NCBI GenBank assembly: GCA_016124575.1
Contig: WGNM01000012.1
Coordinates: 1-64,000, forward strand
Direction of reading: 5' to 3'
Length of the DNA: 64,000 nucleotides
Origin: Cryomorphaceae bacterium
GTDB lineage: Bacteria > Bacteroidota > Bacteroidia > Flavobacteriales_D > Sanyastnellaceae
Part shown: piece by piece, positions 42,500 through 50,884 of the stretch
Position numbering within the stretch: the stretch's first letter is position 1
Layout of the letters: each line of letters starts with the position of its first letter
The notes under the pieces: model-generated
The model's database searches: none
What the model saw: only the letters and a program-made list of their open reading frames with translations
Told to the model about the DNA's origin: nothing
Translations under genes and position numbers: made by a program

Positions 42500-42529
42500 A
42501 AAAAAGCGCTTTCAACTTGTGAAAGCGCT
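42500..42529 (-). terminator. Rho-independent terminator of the second metal-type operon
   Basis: AGCGCTTTCA / TGAAAGCGCT (42505-42529) enclose ACTTG. On the minus strand a T-run (seven T's) follows the stem. Confidence 0.88.
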
Positions 42530-42588
42530 CTGAAAACATGTCTTTTCTAAATCTGGAATCTCCAAATTTTACGAAAAGTGATTTGTTA

Positions 42589-43014
42589 TTACATAGGATG
42601 GCAGTGCATAGAAACCGTGTGGTTCTCGCTCGCTCCGTCGTGGTCAATAAAGGCGTCTATCGACAATTCTACGTCGCTATGCATCGACACTCCATTCACA
42701 TAGTATCCGTGAATATGGTATTCCATGCCGTGATCATGCAGGTGGTCTTCCCACAGAATGGCGTTGCTGTCTGAAATATTGAGCAAATTGGCCTCGTAAC
42801 CGTGCAACTCGGTGTCTGATGTGATGTGGACATCAACCCAAATGGTGTCGCCAAGATGGTACATGGCACCAGCAGCAGGGTTTGTTACTTCAAAGGTGAT
42901 TTCAGGTGCAGTAGGAACAACAGGTGTTTGTTCTTCTTCTTTCTCTTTTTTACAACCAGAGAAAATAGTCGCAGCTATGATTGCTACAGCAAAAAGGATT
43001 GATGAATTTTTCAT
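42589..43014 (-). CDS. His-rich lipoprotein, putative metal binding
   Basis: The 141-residue product starts MKNSSILFAVAIIAATIFSG with lipid-accepting Cys directly after, then an EKEEE linker. The C-terminal half is rich in His: WEDHLHDHGMEYHIHGYYV, SMHSDVE and NHTVSMHCHPM, arranged on predicted strands. Start 43014 is chosen because its ATG overlaps the upstream beta-barrel stop (ATGA); the longer reading to 43125 has no lipoprotein signal at its end. Metal binding is inferred from His density. It ends the operon. Confidence 0.78.
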   Translation of the reverse strand: MKNSSILFAVAIIAATIFSGCKKEKEEEQTPVVPTAPEITFEVTNPAAGAMYHLGDTIWVDVHITSDTELHGYEANLLNISDSNAILWEDHLHDHGMEYHIHGYYVNGVSMHSDVELSIDAFIDHDGASENHTVSMHCHPM

Positions 43015-43913
43015 TTTCTTGAAATAAAATACAGAAGCGATACGTGTGACCATTGTTGTTGTTCTACGTATCCTTCTGAAAGGTTTTGTGAAATAGGAAC
43101 AGCGAGTTGTGTCTGTATCCCCCAATTTTTGTAATACCCGTCGATGCCAAAGCGAAGAAGTTGAATTTCTCCACCAGTTAGATCTAACTCACGGGTGTAT
43201 TGTTGATTTGGATCCATGATCATCAGTGATGCGCCAACGTGAGGTATCAGGTTGAAATCTTCGCTCAGTTTGATCCAGGTCATTAGCCTGCCAATGGCCT
43301 CGAAACGATTGCCAAATTTGAATTGTTGGTCGTTCTCGCTTGTCTTTGTGAGGTGAGATTGTAACAGCAATCCTATGGCTTTGTATCGAACTATTCCGTT
43401 GATGCTCGCATTGAAATCGGTGCTGCCCGTGCCTGGCATGAGGTTCACATTGGTAGACGATTCGCCTTCATCGTTCCATTTGCCTGTGGGTGTCTTCACC
43501 CCAACTCCGAGTGAAAGCTGATAGGTAAATAGCTGCCCTCCAGCGAACAAATAGTTGAATCCCAATGAAATGTCTCCCAAACCTCGACGCGTTGTCCGCT
43601 GTCCATGCTCATCTTGTGAGGCATGAACGAAAGGGACGTTGACTTGCGCCTGCAGCGACTTGTATAGCGGTAAGCGCGCAAATAGGTCGAACGATAAAAA
43701 CTCATCGTTCGCAACGATTGGCTGCTCATCGGCAAATAAAATAGGATGCGTGCTTCGAAATGTTCGGTGAAAACTGTTTATGCCGAAGGTCTTTGCCCGA
43801 AAATCAGGCAAAATACCCATGCCAAATGTCCCTGCCGAACAGCCACAAATATCACACGCAACCACATTGATTGTCATGCCCAAAGACATGATAATCACAA
43901 TGATTTGTTTCAT
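43011..43913 (-). CDS. Outer-membrane beta-barrel-like protein with CDICGCS N-terminus
   Basis: The 300-residue product has a signal peptide (MKQIIVIIMSLGMTINVVA) followed by CDICGCSAGTFGMGILPDFR, a Cys cluster at the mature N-terminus that could bind metal or be disulphide-linked. Alternating strands then continue (LPLYKSLQAQVNVPFVHAS, GDISLGFNYLF, GVKTPTGKWND, NASINGIVRYKAIGLLLQSH) to an aromatic C-terminus (SHVSLLYFISRK). This fits a transporter-like barrel. It is coupled to the His-rich lipoprotein gene and follows a CC-motif membrane protein gene. A copper/zinc-related function is inferred. Confidence 0.72.
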   Translation of the reverse strand: MKQIIVIIMSLGMTINVVACDICGCSAGTFGMGILPDFRAKTFGINSFHRTFRSTHPILFADEQPIVANDEFLSFDLFARLPLYKSLQAQVNVPFVHASQDEHGQRTTRRGLGDISLGFNYLFAGGQLFTYQLSLGVGVKTPTGKWNDEGESSTNVNLMPGTGSTDFNASINGIVRYKAIGLLLQSHLTKTSENDQQFKFGNRFEAIGRLMTWIKLSEDFNLIPHVGASLMIMDPNQQYTRELDLTGGEIQLLRFGIDGYYKNWGIQTQLAVPISQNLSEGYVEQQQWSHVSLLYFISRK

Positions 43914-43960
43914 GAAATGTGATGAATTACATAAATGATAGCCTATCTAGGCTTCAGGTA

Positions 43961-44329
43961 TTATGCAAAAATCACCGCTGGTGGATGGAATATGGTAGAA
44001 AGGTAAGCTGATGTTTTTGGCTCTATATAGACGCCCAAAAAAGAAGTAACTCCTTCAACATCCGGCGTGTAAGCCGCTAAAGGAAGTATATATACGATTT
44101 CTGAAAATCGAATGGTGGTTGTCTCAGCAGTAGTTGGTTCTTCTACTTTTTTGACTTCCTTGGTGAGGTAACACTTCCCCTTGCAACAGTTGTCTTCAAC
44201 TTCTCGCTGCTCGCACAATTCGGTTTGGACGTATTCGCTGTTCGCCCAAAACCATGTTACCATAGATAGTTGGATAGCGCTCTGCCAAAAAAGAACTACA
44301 AATAATATGGCCGTTGCGAGTAATTTCAC
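43961..44329 (-). CDS. Small membrane protein with CCxxxC motif
   Basis: The 122-residue product has one N-terminal membrane segment (LLATAILFVVLFWQSAIQLS), then ELCEQREVEDNCCKGKCYLTKE with four Cys, likely a metal or disulphide cluster, and a Thr/Pro-rich stretch ending HPPAVIFA. GTG start at 44329 is preceded by TAATTTTG (44334-44341, minus strand), so the leader is very short. First gene of a three-gene operon with the barrel and the His-rich lipoprotein. No established family name is known to me; metal handling is inferred from residues and context. Confidence 0.68.
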   Translation of the reverse strand: MKLLATAILFVVLFWQSAIQLSMVTWFWANSEYVQTELCEQREVEDNCCKGKCYLTKEVKKVEEPTTAETTTIRFSEIVYILPLAAYTPDVEGVTSFLGVYIEPKTSAYLSTIFHPPAVIFA

Positions 44330-44333
44330 GCCA

Positions 44334-44341
44334 CAAAATTA
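44334..44341 (-). promoter_or_regulatory. TAnnTTTG promoter element for the CC-motif operon
   Basis: Minus-strand TAATTTTG four bases from the GTG start at 44329. Confidence 0.45.
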
Positions 44342-44449
44342 ATACATTTTTACAAGCGGAGAAATTCAAATACCGAAATTCAACCGTCTGTCACTTTTTA
44401 AGTTTAGGCTTGAAGCGAAGTTGTAATTTCGTTGACAACGATCAAAAAA

Positions 44450-46576
44450 ATGAAAGCATTTCCTATCTATTTTTTCCCGCTGCTTTTAATAGCTTGCGCA
44501 CCGAAACAGCAAGATGAAAGCATGACGATTAAGTATCCGCAAACACGCATGGATGAAGTGGTTGACACCCTTTGGGGCGAAGCTGTTCCTGATCCGTACC
44601 GCTGGTTGGAAGACGACAGAGCAGAGGAAACCACTGCTTGGGTAAAGGCTCAAAATGCAGTAACTCGGGGGTTCCTCGATAGTATTCCGTTCCGAGCTGC
44701 TATTCGCGAACGTTACAAAGAGCTGTACAACTACGAAAAGGTTTCTTCACCTTATAAAGTGGGTGAGTGGTACTTTATTTATAAAAACGACGGACTTCAG
44801 AATCAAGATGTTATCTACGTCAGAGAAGGCAGAAATGGTGATGATAAGGTGTTCATCGATGCAAATAAACTCAGCGCAGATGGCACGGTAACGATGAATT
44901 TAATGGGGGCTTCTGACGATAATAAATACATGGCTGTGGTGCGCAATGAAGCCGGGTCAGACTGGGGACAAATCCGCGTTATGGATATCGCAACAGGTCA
45001 AGAAACTGGCGATGTGCTGAAATGGGTGAAGTTCTCTGGGGCAGCCTGGCACAACAATGGTTTTTTCTATAGCCGCTACCCTGAGCCAAAAGAAGGCACT
45101 GAATTGAGCGGCGAAAATACGTTTCATAGCATCTATTACCACGAACTGGGGACTGATCAGAGTGCTGATAAATTGGTTTACTCGAACGACAATGCCCCAA
45201 ACATGTATCACTGGTGCGGGGTGTCTGAAGATGGTAAATACCTTTTCGTTTATGCCGCAACAGGTACCGATGGCTATGAGTGTTTCTACAAAGACTTATC
45301 TGCTGAAGAAAGTCAGTTTGTAACCCTCTTCTCTGGCTTTGAATACAAAAACACGGTTATCGATCACATCGATGGAAGGTTCTTGGTAATGACAGATATG
45401 GATGCGCCGAAATACCGTTTGGTGTCCATTGACCCAAAATCTCCCGCTAAAGAAAATTGGATCGAGATAATTCCTGAATCAGAACATTTGCTAGAAGGTG
45501 CTTCAACGGGTGGTGGCGCTCTGTTTGCCACCTACCTTGAAAATGCGAATAGCAGAATTTATAGGATGAAGTACGATGGGTCAGAAAGAAAAGCAATCGC
45601 TTTGCCTGATCAAACAGGATCTGCAGGTGGTTTCTCTGGTAAATTAGAAGACAAAACGTTGTTCTATTCGTTCACGTCGTTTACTTACCCAACTTCTGTT
45701 TACGAGTACGATGTAGAATCAGGCGAATCAACGCTTTTCTATGCTCCTAAACTGGCCTTTGACCCTTCTCTATATGAGTCGAAAGAGGTGTTTTACAAGA
45801 GTAAAGACGGTACTGAAGTTTCTTTGTTCTTGGTGCATAAAAAAGGACTGGTAAAGGATGGAAAACGACCGACTCTGCTATACGGCTACGGTGGTTTCAA
45901 TGTGTCTCTCACACCTAGCTTCAGCACTTCCAATGTGATTCTTCTGGAACAGGGTGGCGTGTACGCAATGGCAAACCTGAGAGGGGGTGGTGAATATGGT
46001 GAAGAATGGCACAAGGGCGGCATGCTTTTGAATAAGCAAAATGTCTTCGATGATTTCATCTCTGCTGCCGACTACCTCGTTAGTGAAGGCTATACAAGCA
46101 AAGATTTTCTGGCCATCGCGGGTGGTTCAAATGGCGGACTATTGGTGGGGGCTTGCATGACACAAGCGCCTGAGAAATTTAAAGTGGCTTTTCCTGCCGT
46201 AGGTGTTATGGATATGCTGCGCTACCACAAGTTTACTGTGGGTTGGGGATGGATTCCTGAATATGGCTGCGCCGATAGCAGTAAGGTGGATTTCGATAAT
46301 TTGAAAGGATACTCTCCTTACCACAATCTGAAAGATGGAACGAATTATCCTGCTACTATGATCACAACTGCCGATCACGATGACCGCGTTGTTCCTGCTC
46401 ATAGCTTCAAATTTGCCGCTCGTCTGCAAGCTGCTCACAAGGGAAGTAACCCTGTGCTTATTCGTATTGAAGAAAACGCCGGACACGGTGCTGGAAAGCC
46501 AACCGATAAGGTGCTCGATGAGCAAGCTGATAAGTGGGCGTTTATGTTCGCAAATATGGACTTGATTTACAAGTGA
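44450..46576 (+). CDS. Prolyl oligopeptidase-family serine peptidase (S9A), lipoprotein
   Basis: The enzyme cleaves short peptides after proline. The 708-residue product starts MKAFPIYFFPLLLIACAPK, a lipoprotein signal. The beta-propeller (residues ~75-420) follows PDPYRWLEDDRAEET. The alpha/beta-hydrolase domain has GGEYGEEWHKGGML, the nucleophile in AIAGGSNGGLLVGA (Ser about 560), the acid in TTADHDDRVVP and the base in ENAGHGAGKP. Start at 44450 rather than 44432 puts the signal at the true N-terminus and lies after a TAATTTCG box. It ends at a hairpin shared with the convergent gene. Confidence 0.93.
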   Translation: MKAFPIYFFPLLLIACAPKQQDESMTIKYPQTRMDEVVDTLWGEAVPDPYRWLEDDRAEETTAWVKAQNAVTRGFLDSIPFRAAIRERYKELYNYEKVSSPYKVGEWYFIYKNDGLQNQDVIYVREGRNGDDKVFIDANKLSADGTVTMNLMGASDDNKYMAVVRNEAGSDWGQIRVMDIATGQETGDVLKWVKFSGAAWHNNGFFYSRYPEPKEGTELSGENTFHSIYYHELGTDQSADKLVYSNDNAPNMYHWCGVSEDGKYLFVYAATGTDGYECFYKDLSAEESQFVTLFSGFEYKNTVIDHIDGRFLVMTDMDAPKYRLVSIDPKSPAKENWIEIIPESEHLLEGASTGGGALFATYLENANSRIYRMKYDGSERKAIALPDQTGSAGGFSGKLEDKTLFYSFTSFTYPTSVYEYDVESGESTLFYAPKLAFDPSLYESKEVFYKSKDGTEVSLFLVHKKGLVKDGKRPTLLYGYGGFNVSLTPSFSTSNVILLEQGGVYAMANLRGGGEYGEEWHKGGMLLNKQNVFDDFISAADYLVSEGYTSKDFLAIAGGSNGGLLVGACMTQAPEKFKVAFPAVGVMDMLRYHKFTVGWGWIPEYGCADSSKVDFDNLKGYSPYHNLKDGTNYPATMITTADHDDRVVPAHSFKFAARLQAAHKGSNPVLIRIEENAGHGAGKPTDKVLDEQADKWAFMFANMDLIYK

Positions 46577-46620
46577 GTTTTATAAGTAGCTGATTTATAG
46601 TTATTTAAGATTTTTTTGAA

Positions 46621-46658
46621 TTATCCGTGAATTTGCAATTTTGCAACTTCGCGGATAA
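46621..46658. repeat. Hairpin repeat family 2, copy D (38 bases), bidirectional terminator
   Basis: TTATCCGTGAATTTGCAA faces TTGCAACTTCGCGGATAA around TT, followed by a run of T's. It lies between two convergent genes (stops at 46576 and 46678) and can terminate both. Same length and centre as copy C at 36884. Confidence 0.85.
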
Positions 46659-46677
46659 TTTTTTTTACCCTAAAAAA

Positions 46678-48891
46678 CTAGTCGATTTGCTCCCCGGTAA
46701 CAACCAACTCAAAAGCTTCTTCACGGATATTCGTAAACACGAAAATCTTCCTGATAAAAACCCCCGATTGTTCTCCTGATTCATACTCTAAATCAACGGT
46801 GGTGCGCTCTCCAGGTAACAATTGCTGCTTCTTTAAAACAGGGATAGTGCAAGAGCATGAACTGGGTATAGAGTCGATAATAAGGGTGTCGGTACCGGTG
46901 TTTTGAATGAAAACCTGTGCTTTGAATTTTGAATTCTTAGCTATCGGTCCTAAGTCAATGACCTGCTCGCTGAACTGTATCGCCGCAAATAAGCTGTCTG
47001 GCATGCCGCGCTGTACACTCTGTATCTCGATTTTTCGCTCCAAGCGGGCTCCCAAACTGTAAATAGATTCTTTCTCGTCGGTCAACTCATCACTCACGGT
47101 TTGGTTGGCGGCGTATTCGCCAAAGGGAACAGCTACAAATCGCAAGGTGGCGTGGTTGGGAGCATTGGCGGCAATGTATGGTTTGAAGGCTCCTCCCAAT
47201 GCGTCAGACATGTAGTTTCGCAATGATGCAATTCTTCGTCGGGTGAGGTTTACGTTGTAATCTGATTTGGCTCGTGGCGATGCGAATCCTTTGATGGTGA
47301 GCTCAATGCTGTATCCTTTTTCAAGCTCTTTGAGCAACAAATCACAAAAGGTGCCCAAATCATTTAGTCCTTTGTCGAGCTTTAAGGTGTAAAAGCTAGA
47401 TACGTCAATCAAGGCGTCTTCTTTCTCTTCACTGCCCATGCCTTTGGTGTTCTCTCGCTCGTATTTTTCTTTCAATGTGTAATACGAATCGTAACAAGCT
47501 TGGTATGAAAGGGTTGTGGTGGTGTCTCGACTGTTGGGGTTGGGCTCGTCGTTATGAAAATACAAGGTCACAGGTAGGTAATAATTCAACTCTGCGAGCG
47601 ATTGATACACTGTGGGCTCTTCACTTTCTTGTTTCAATGAATCCGCAAACGCTATGAGAAAGAGGTCGTTGCAACAAAAGGTCTCGCTCTCTTTGGGCTG
47701 GGTGCGATTCGATGATAAATACCCTTGCGCTGTAGATTCGAAATAGCGGTAGTACAAATCATTTACGCTGGAATTTATGGGTGCCTGCATGTTTTCGGCG
47801 ATGTCGAAACTGCGCGGCCAACCTCGACTTCTGAAAATGTCATAACCACCAAAACCGGGGTGCCCGTCGGAACTGAAAAACAATTGGTTGTTGAGGTAAT
47901 ATGGACTGATTTCATCACCCATGGTGTTCACATTATCGCCCGCATTAACAGGTGGTTCCCATTGTCCGTTCGGACTTCTGAAACTCCACCAAATGTCCAT
48001 GCCGCCTCGGGTACCTTTGCGGTTCGATGAGTAGAAAAGGACTTCTTTTCCGTCATAAACGCCTATCCATGGCATGGTCGAGCGGATGCCTGTTTGGTTA
48101 ACTACGGCGATCGATTCTGGATCGTGTATGCTGCCATCTGTAACCTGTGCCTCGAAAATCAAACAGGTCGAATCACGGCACTCGCTGTAATACGCGCGCT
48201 GTCCATCAGGCGAAAAGACAAGATTTCCAAAATCTACTTGGTTGGATAGTTTGAACGTATAGGCTTCATCAACGGTGTAGAATGTGCCTGATTTTGTGGC
48301 GCGCTTGATGCCTAAAAATGAACCCGACTGTCCGGTGTAAAAGAGTGTGCTGTCAATCAAATATGCACTAAACTCAGAAACGGGTGTGTTGATGTTGCCT
48401 TCGAGTGGACTAACAGTTACTCCTCTGGTTTCTCTGCTGTTCAATGCAAGTGTGCAACCTTCTGCTTCTTTGGTGGCCCGCTCAACTAGGCCGCTACCTG
48501 AACGTTTGTTCTTTTTAGCGTACTTCTGAAAATTGCGCAGTGCTGTCTCGTATTTGCCCTGGTACTTCTGCATCAAAGCAAGGTAAAACTGTCCGTCAGG
48601 ATTTATTTTCCCTTTGTCTTTCGCGAAACTCTTGTCATAAAGCCGCTCTGCTTCGCGGTAATCACGACTTTGTCGAAGCGCATCAGCATAATGAACGGTG
48701 ATGTCGAAATCTGAACTGTCGAGCACATAAACTTCCTTTAGACAGGCGGCAACGCGCACGGGATCTTCGTCGTCTCTCGCTTCTTCAGCCAGCTTCAACC
48801 ATTGATTCCGAGATTGCCCAATGGATGAAAACGATGCCATCATCAAAACAATGATTATCGCTTTCGCAGATGTTGTTTCTACTCGGTTCAT
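46678..48891 (-). CDS. OmpA-family protein with TPR, WD40-like propeller and C-terminal DUF1573 domain
   Basis: The 737-residue protein has a signal peptide (...MASFSSIGQ), TPR-like helices (~30-165), PD40/WD40-like blades (RAYYSECRDSTCLIFEA, VLFYSSNRKGTRGGMDIW, NQLFFSSDGHPGFGGYDIF), and an OmpA-like peptidoglycan-binding domain (IELTIKGFASPRAKSDYNVN, RRIASLRNYM). A DUF1573/ASH-type domain (IDLGPIAKNSKFKAQVFIQN, SSCSCTIP) ends it. The propeller-OmpA core resembles T9SS and gliding proteins such as PorE. Anchoring between peptidoglycan and outer membrane is likely. The DUF1573 addition is unusual. Confidence 0.88.
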   Translation of the reverse strand: MNRVETTSAKAIIIVLMMASFSSIGQSRNQWLKLAEEARDDEDPVRVAACLKEVYVLDSSDFDITVHYADALRQSRDYREAERLYDKSFAKDKGKINPDGQFYLALMQKYQGKYETALRNFQKYAKKNKRSGSGLVERATKEAEGCTLALNSRETRGVTVSPLEGNINTPVSEFSAYLIDSTLFYTGQSGSFLGIKRATKSGTFYTVDEAYTFKLSNQVDFGNLVFSPDGQRAYYSECRDSTCLIFEAQVTDGSIHDPESIAVVNQTGIRSTMPWIGVYDGKEVLFYSSNRKGTRGGMDIWWSFRSPNGQWEPPVNAGDNVNTMGDEISPYYLNNQLFFSSDGHPGFGGYDIFRSRGWPRSFDIAENMQAPINSSVNDLYYRYFESTAQGYLSSNRTQPKESETFCCNDLFLIAFADSLKQESEEPTVYQSLAELNYYLPVTLYFHNDEPNPNSRDTTTTLSYQACYDSYYTLKEKYERENTKGMGSEEKEDALIDVSSFYTLKLDKGLNDLGTFCDLLLKELEKGYSIELTIKGFASPRAKSDYNVNLTRRRIASLRNYMSDALGGAFKPYIAANAPNHATLRFVAVPFGEYAANQTVSDELTDEKESIYSLGARLERKIEIQSVQRGMPDSLFAAIQFSEQVIDLGPIAKNSKFKAQVFIQNTGTDTLIIDSIPSSCSCTIPVLKKQQLLPGERTTVDLEYESGEQSGVFIRKIFVFTNIREEAFELVVTGEQID

Positions 48892-48933
48892 GCTGTTCGA
48901 AGGTAGAAAGTCTTTCGCAATTGTCCGAACAGT

Positions 48934-49305
48934 TCAAGAAGTTTGCTTTTCCACTACTGCAAAATGATGGCCTACAAGCACAATTCCGGTCTTATCTTTC
49001 AAGAAATCAAGCGACAATCCAGGTGATCGTCCTTTTTTCTTAAGCTCAAATTGTCCGCTACTTGTTAAAGCTATAATGTACTGCTGCGCCGGGAAAAGGC
49101 CTTTGCGCTTGAAGGTTATAACGTCCCACGCAAATAAGGCGCGGTTGTTCTTGTCTTTGATGCCGCAAAATGGATCAATATCTTCAAATTGAATCTCTAT
49201 ACCGGTCCACCAAAAAAAGTCCCTACTGTAAAAGTGTGTTCCCTCTTCGGTGCGCCGATATCCTCTGATTCGATTTCCTGATCTCAAACGACACAACTCT
49301 TGCAT
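48934..49305 (-). CDS. Conserved-looking hypothetical protein, about 123 residues
   Basis: The product contains GNRIRGYRRTEEGTHFYSRDF, WWTGIEIQFEDID, ALFAWDVITFKRKGLFPAQQ, YIIALTSSGQFELKKKG and VLVGHHFAVVEKQTS. There is no signal peptide or membrane segment, and the pattern is a small beta-rich domain. I do not recognise a family. ATG at 49305 (MQELCRLRS) or 49329 could be the start. It lies between the OmpA-family gene (42-base gap) and the YceI gene, all on the minus strand, and behind the hairpin at 49376, so it may have its own promoter. Confidence 0.6.
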   Translation of the reverse strand: MQELCRLRSGNRIRGYRRTEEGTHFYSRDFFWWTGIEIQFEDIDPFCGIKDKNNRALFAWDVITFKRKGLFPAQQYIIALTSSGQFELKKKGRSPGLSLDFLKDKTGIVLVGHHFAVVEKQTS

Positions 49306-49375
49306 GCGAAGAAAACAGGTAACTGGCAAGAAGGTTCATTCGTGCTTTATTAATTGCTCTTTGATCATGCAAAAG

Positions 49376-49413
49376 CAAAAGCAGGTCGACAAATTGTTGC
49401 CGCCCTGCTTTTG
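49376..49413 (-). terminator. Hairpin after the YceI-family gene
   Basis: CAAAAGCAGG (49376-49385) and CCTGCTTTTG (49404-49413) are perfect inverted 10-mers just past the YceI stop. The arms supply T's on the minus strand, so termination is likely. Confidence 0.65.
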
Positions 49414-49418
49414 TGATA

Positions 49419-49940
49419 TTATGCTTTCGCCAGTTGTATGTTGCCGACGATTTTGATGTCTTCACTCACCAACATGCCGCCCGCTTCTGTAATGGCATTC
49501 CAGGTCAATCCGAAATCTTTGCGGTTGATCTTGCCGTTTAATTCAAAGCCTGCTTTTGTATTTCCCCAAGGATCATTAGCGATGCCGTTGAAGTCAAGGT
49601 CGAAGATCACTTTGTTTGTGGTTCCGCGTACAGTCAAATCTCCAGCTAGCTTGTCGCCTGTCACATGTCCTGAAAAATGCATGGTAGGGTAGGTGGCTGC
49701 TGCAAAAAAATCGTCCGATTTCAAGTGGTTGTCGCGATCAGCCTGGTTGGTGTCTATGCTGTTTATATCAACGGTAATTTCTACTCTCGCACCTTCAAAG
49801 CTGTCGTCGCTGCCGTGTATCTCCCCTGAGAAGCTCTTGAAACTTCCTGTCACGGTAGAAATTAGGAGGTGCTTTACTTTAAACTGCAATTCGCTGTGAG
49901 CGGCGTCCACTGCCCACTTGGTTGTTGTCGATGTCTCCAT
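49419..49940 (-). CDS. YceI-family lipid-binding-like protein, cytoplasmic form
   Basis: YceI proteins are small lipocalin-like barrels that bind isoprenoid-type lipids. The 173-residue product starts METSTTTKWAVDAAHSELQF, followed by KVKHLLISTVTGSFKSFSGE, VEITVDINSIDTNQADRD, HLKSDDFFAAATYPTMHF, LTVRGTTNKVIFDLDF and INRKDFGLTWNA: all standard family motifs. No signal peptide is seen, unlike E. coli YceI. It sits 24 bases downstream of the pirin gene on the same strand, a pairing consistent with a shared transcript. Confidence 0.93.
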   Translation of the reverse strand: METSTTTKWAVDAAHSELQFKVKHLLISTVTGSFKSFSGEIHGSDDSFEGARVEITVDINSIDTNQADRDNHLKSDDFFAAATYPTMHFSGHVTGDKLAGDLTVRGTTNKVIFDLDFNGIANDPWGNTKAGFELNGKINRKDFGLTWNAITEAGGMLVSEDIKIVGNIQLAKA

Positions 49941-49964
49941 GATCTTTTCTGTATGAATTAAAAT

Positions 49965-50813
49965 TTATAAAACGCCCATGCGCCCTTCTTGGTAATCGCG
50001 CATGGCTTGATGAATTTCTTCGTTGGTATTCATCACAAATGGACCGTAACTGGCCAATGGAGCATTGGTGGGTTCTCCATGACAAAACAAGAGTGTGAGG
50101 CCAGTAACAGATGCAATGTCTATGTATCCGCCGGTTGAGGCGAACTCAATAAGTTGATGCGTTGCGGTTGACTGTCCGTTCACTTCTGCCTCTCCCGAAA
50201 CGATGTAAAACAATACGTTCCTACCCCCTGGGACGGTGAGCTGCAAGTGCTTGCCAGGTTCCATGTGTATGCTGCTACTTACATGGCCGGTCAAACTTTC
50301 AATGGGGCCACGATGCTCCTCAATCTGCCCTGAAACAAGGTTGATAAGGATTCCATCTTGTTGAATTTGTGTTATTTCGTTAGACTGAAGTCCGTGGTAG
50401 TTCGGCGGGGTCATTTTTTTCTCTGGCGGCAAGTTGAACCAAAGCTGAATAACTTCCAGTTCACCTCCGTGCTCGCGAAAATGTGCTGATGATTCTTCGG
50501 CATGCACAATTCCACTACCCGCTGTCATCCATTGCACTCCTCCTTCAGTAATATTGCTTACATGTCCTGTAGAGTCGCGGTGCTGCAATTCGCCTTTCAA
50601 TATAAAAGTGAGGGTCTCAAATCCTCTGTGCGGGTGGGGCCCAAATGGCAATCCGTCATTGTGTTTGCCGTAAACCGTTGGTCCGTGGTGGTTGATCAAT
50701 ATAAAGGGGTCGATCTGTCGTACGCCGCGATTTGGCAATGCTGTCCATGTTGGCAATTGGTCCATGTGCGCTTCTACAGACTCGTGTATGGCTTGTATTT
50801 CCAGTTGTTTCAT
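49965..50813 (-). CDS. Pirin-family bicupin protein, cytoplasmic
   Basis: The 282-residue protein has an N-terminal pirin cupin with NRGVRQIDPFILINHHGP, GPHPHRGFETLTFILKGEL, QHRDSTGH and GSGIVHAEES (metal-ligand His, Glu) and a pirin C-terminal domain from residue ~170 (GRNVLFYIVSGEAEV ... PLASYGPFVMNTNEEI). Enzymatic activity (quercetin dioxygenase-like) or redox sensing are the known family roles. Unlike the pirin at 28926-29795 it has no leader. It is transcribed divergently from a Crp/Fnr-type regulator gene 71 bases away. Confidence 0.93.
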   Translation of the reverse strand: MKQLEIQAIHESVEAHMDQLPTWTALPNRGVRQIDPFILINHHGPTVYGKHNDGLPFGPHPHRGFETLTFILKGELQHRDSTGHVSNITEGGVQWMTAGSGIVHAEESSAHFREHGGELEVIQLWFNLPPEKKMTPPNYHGLQSNEITQIQQDGILINLVSGQIEEHRGPIESLTGHVSSSIHMEPGKHLQLTVPGGRNVLFYIVSGEAEVNGQSTATHQLIEFASTGGYIDIASVTGLTLLFCHGEPTNAPLASYGPFVMNTNEEIHQAMRDYQEGRMGVL

Positions 50814-50830
50814 GAACGTTTATTTTTATC

Positions 50831-50849
50831 CTGCCAGCGGCAGGGATGT
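50831..50849. repeat. Short CCTGC/GCAGG hairpin in the divergent promoter region
   Basis: CCTGCCAGCGGCAGGGATG, nearly the same as CCTGCACACGGCAGGGATG at 36407-36425. It lies between the pirin and Crp/Fnr genes. Confidence 0.4.
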
Positions 50850-50884
50850 TGAAGCAAATTTACTTTGATACTTTGCTGTAAAGA

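Noticed and set aside
43015-43125. Longer reading of the His-rich lipoprotein gene
   Set aside because: It buries the lipoprotein signal 37 residues in; the ATGA overlap at 43014 is the better start.
48900-48925. CGCAATTGTCCGAAC as another copy of the dispersed repeat
   Set aside because: It shares only CGCAATTG and GAAC with an extra insertion between them; too weak to include.
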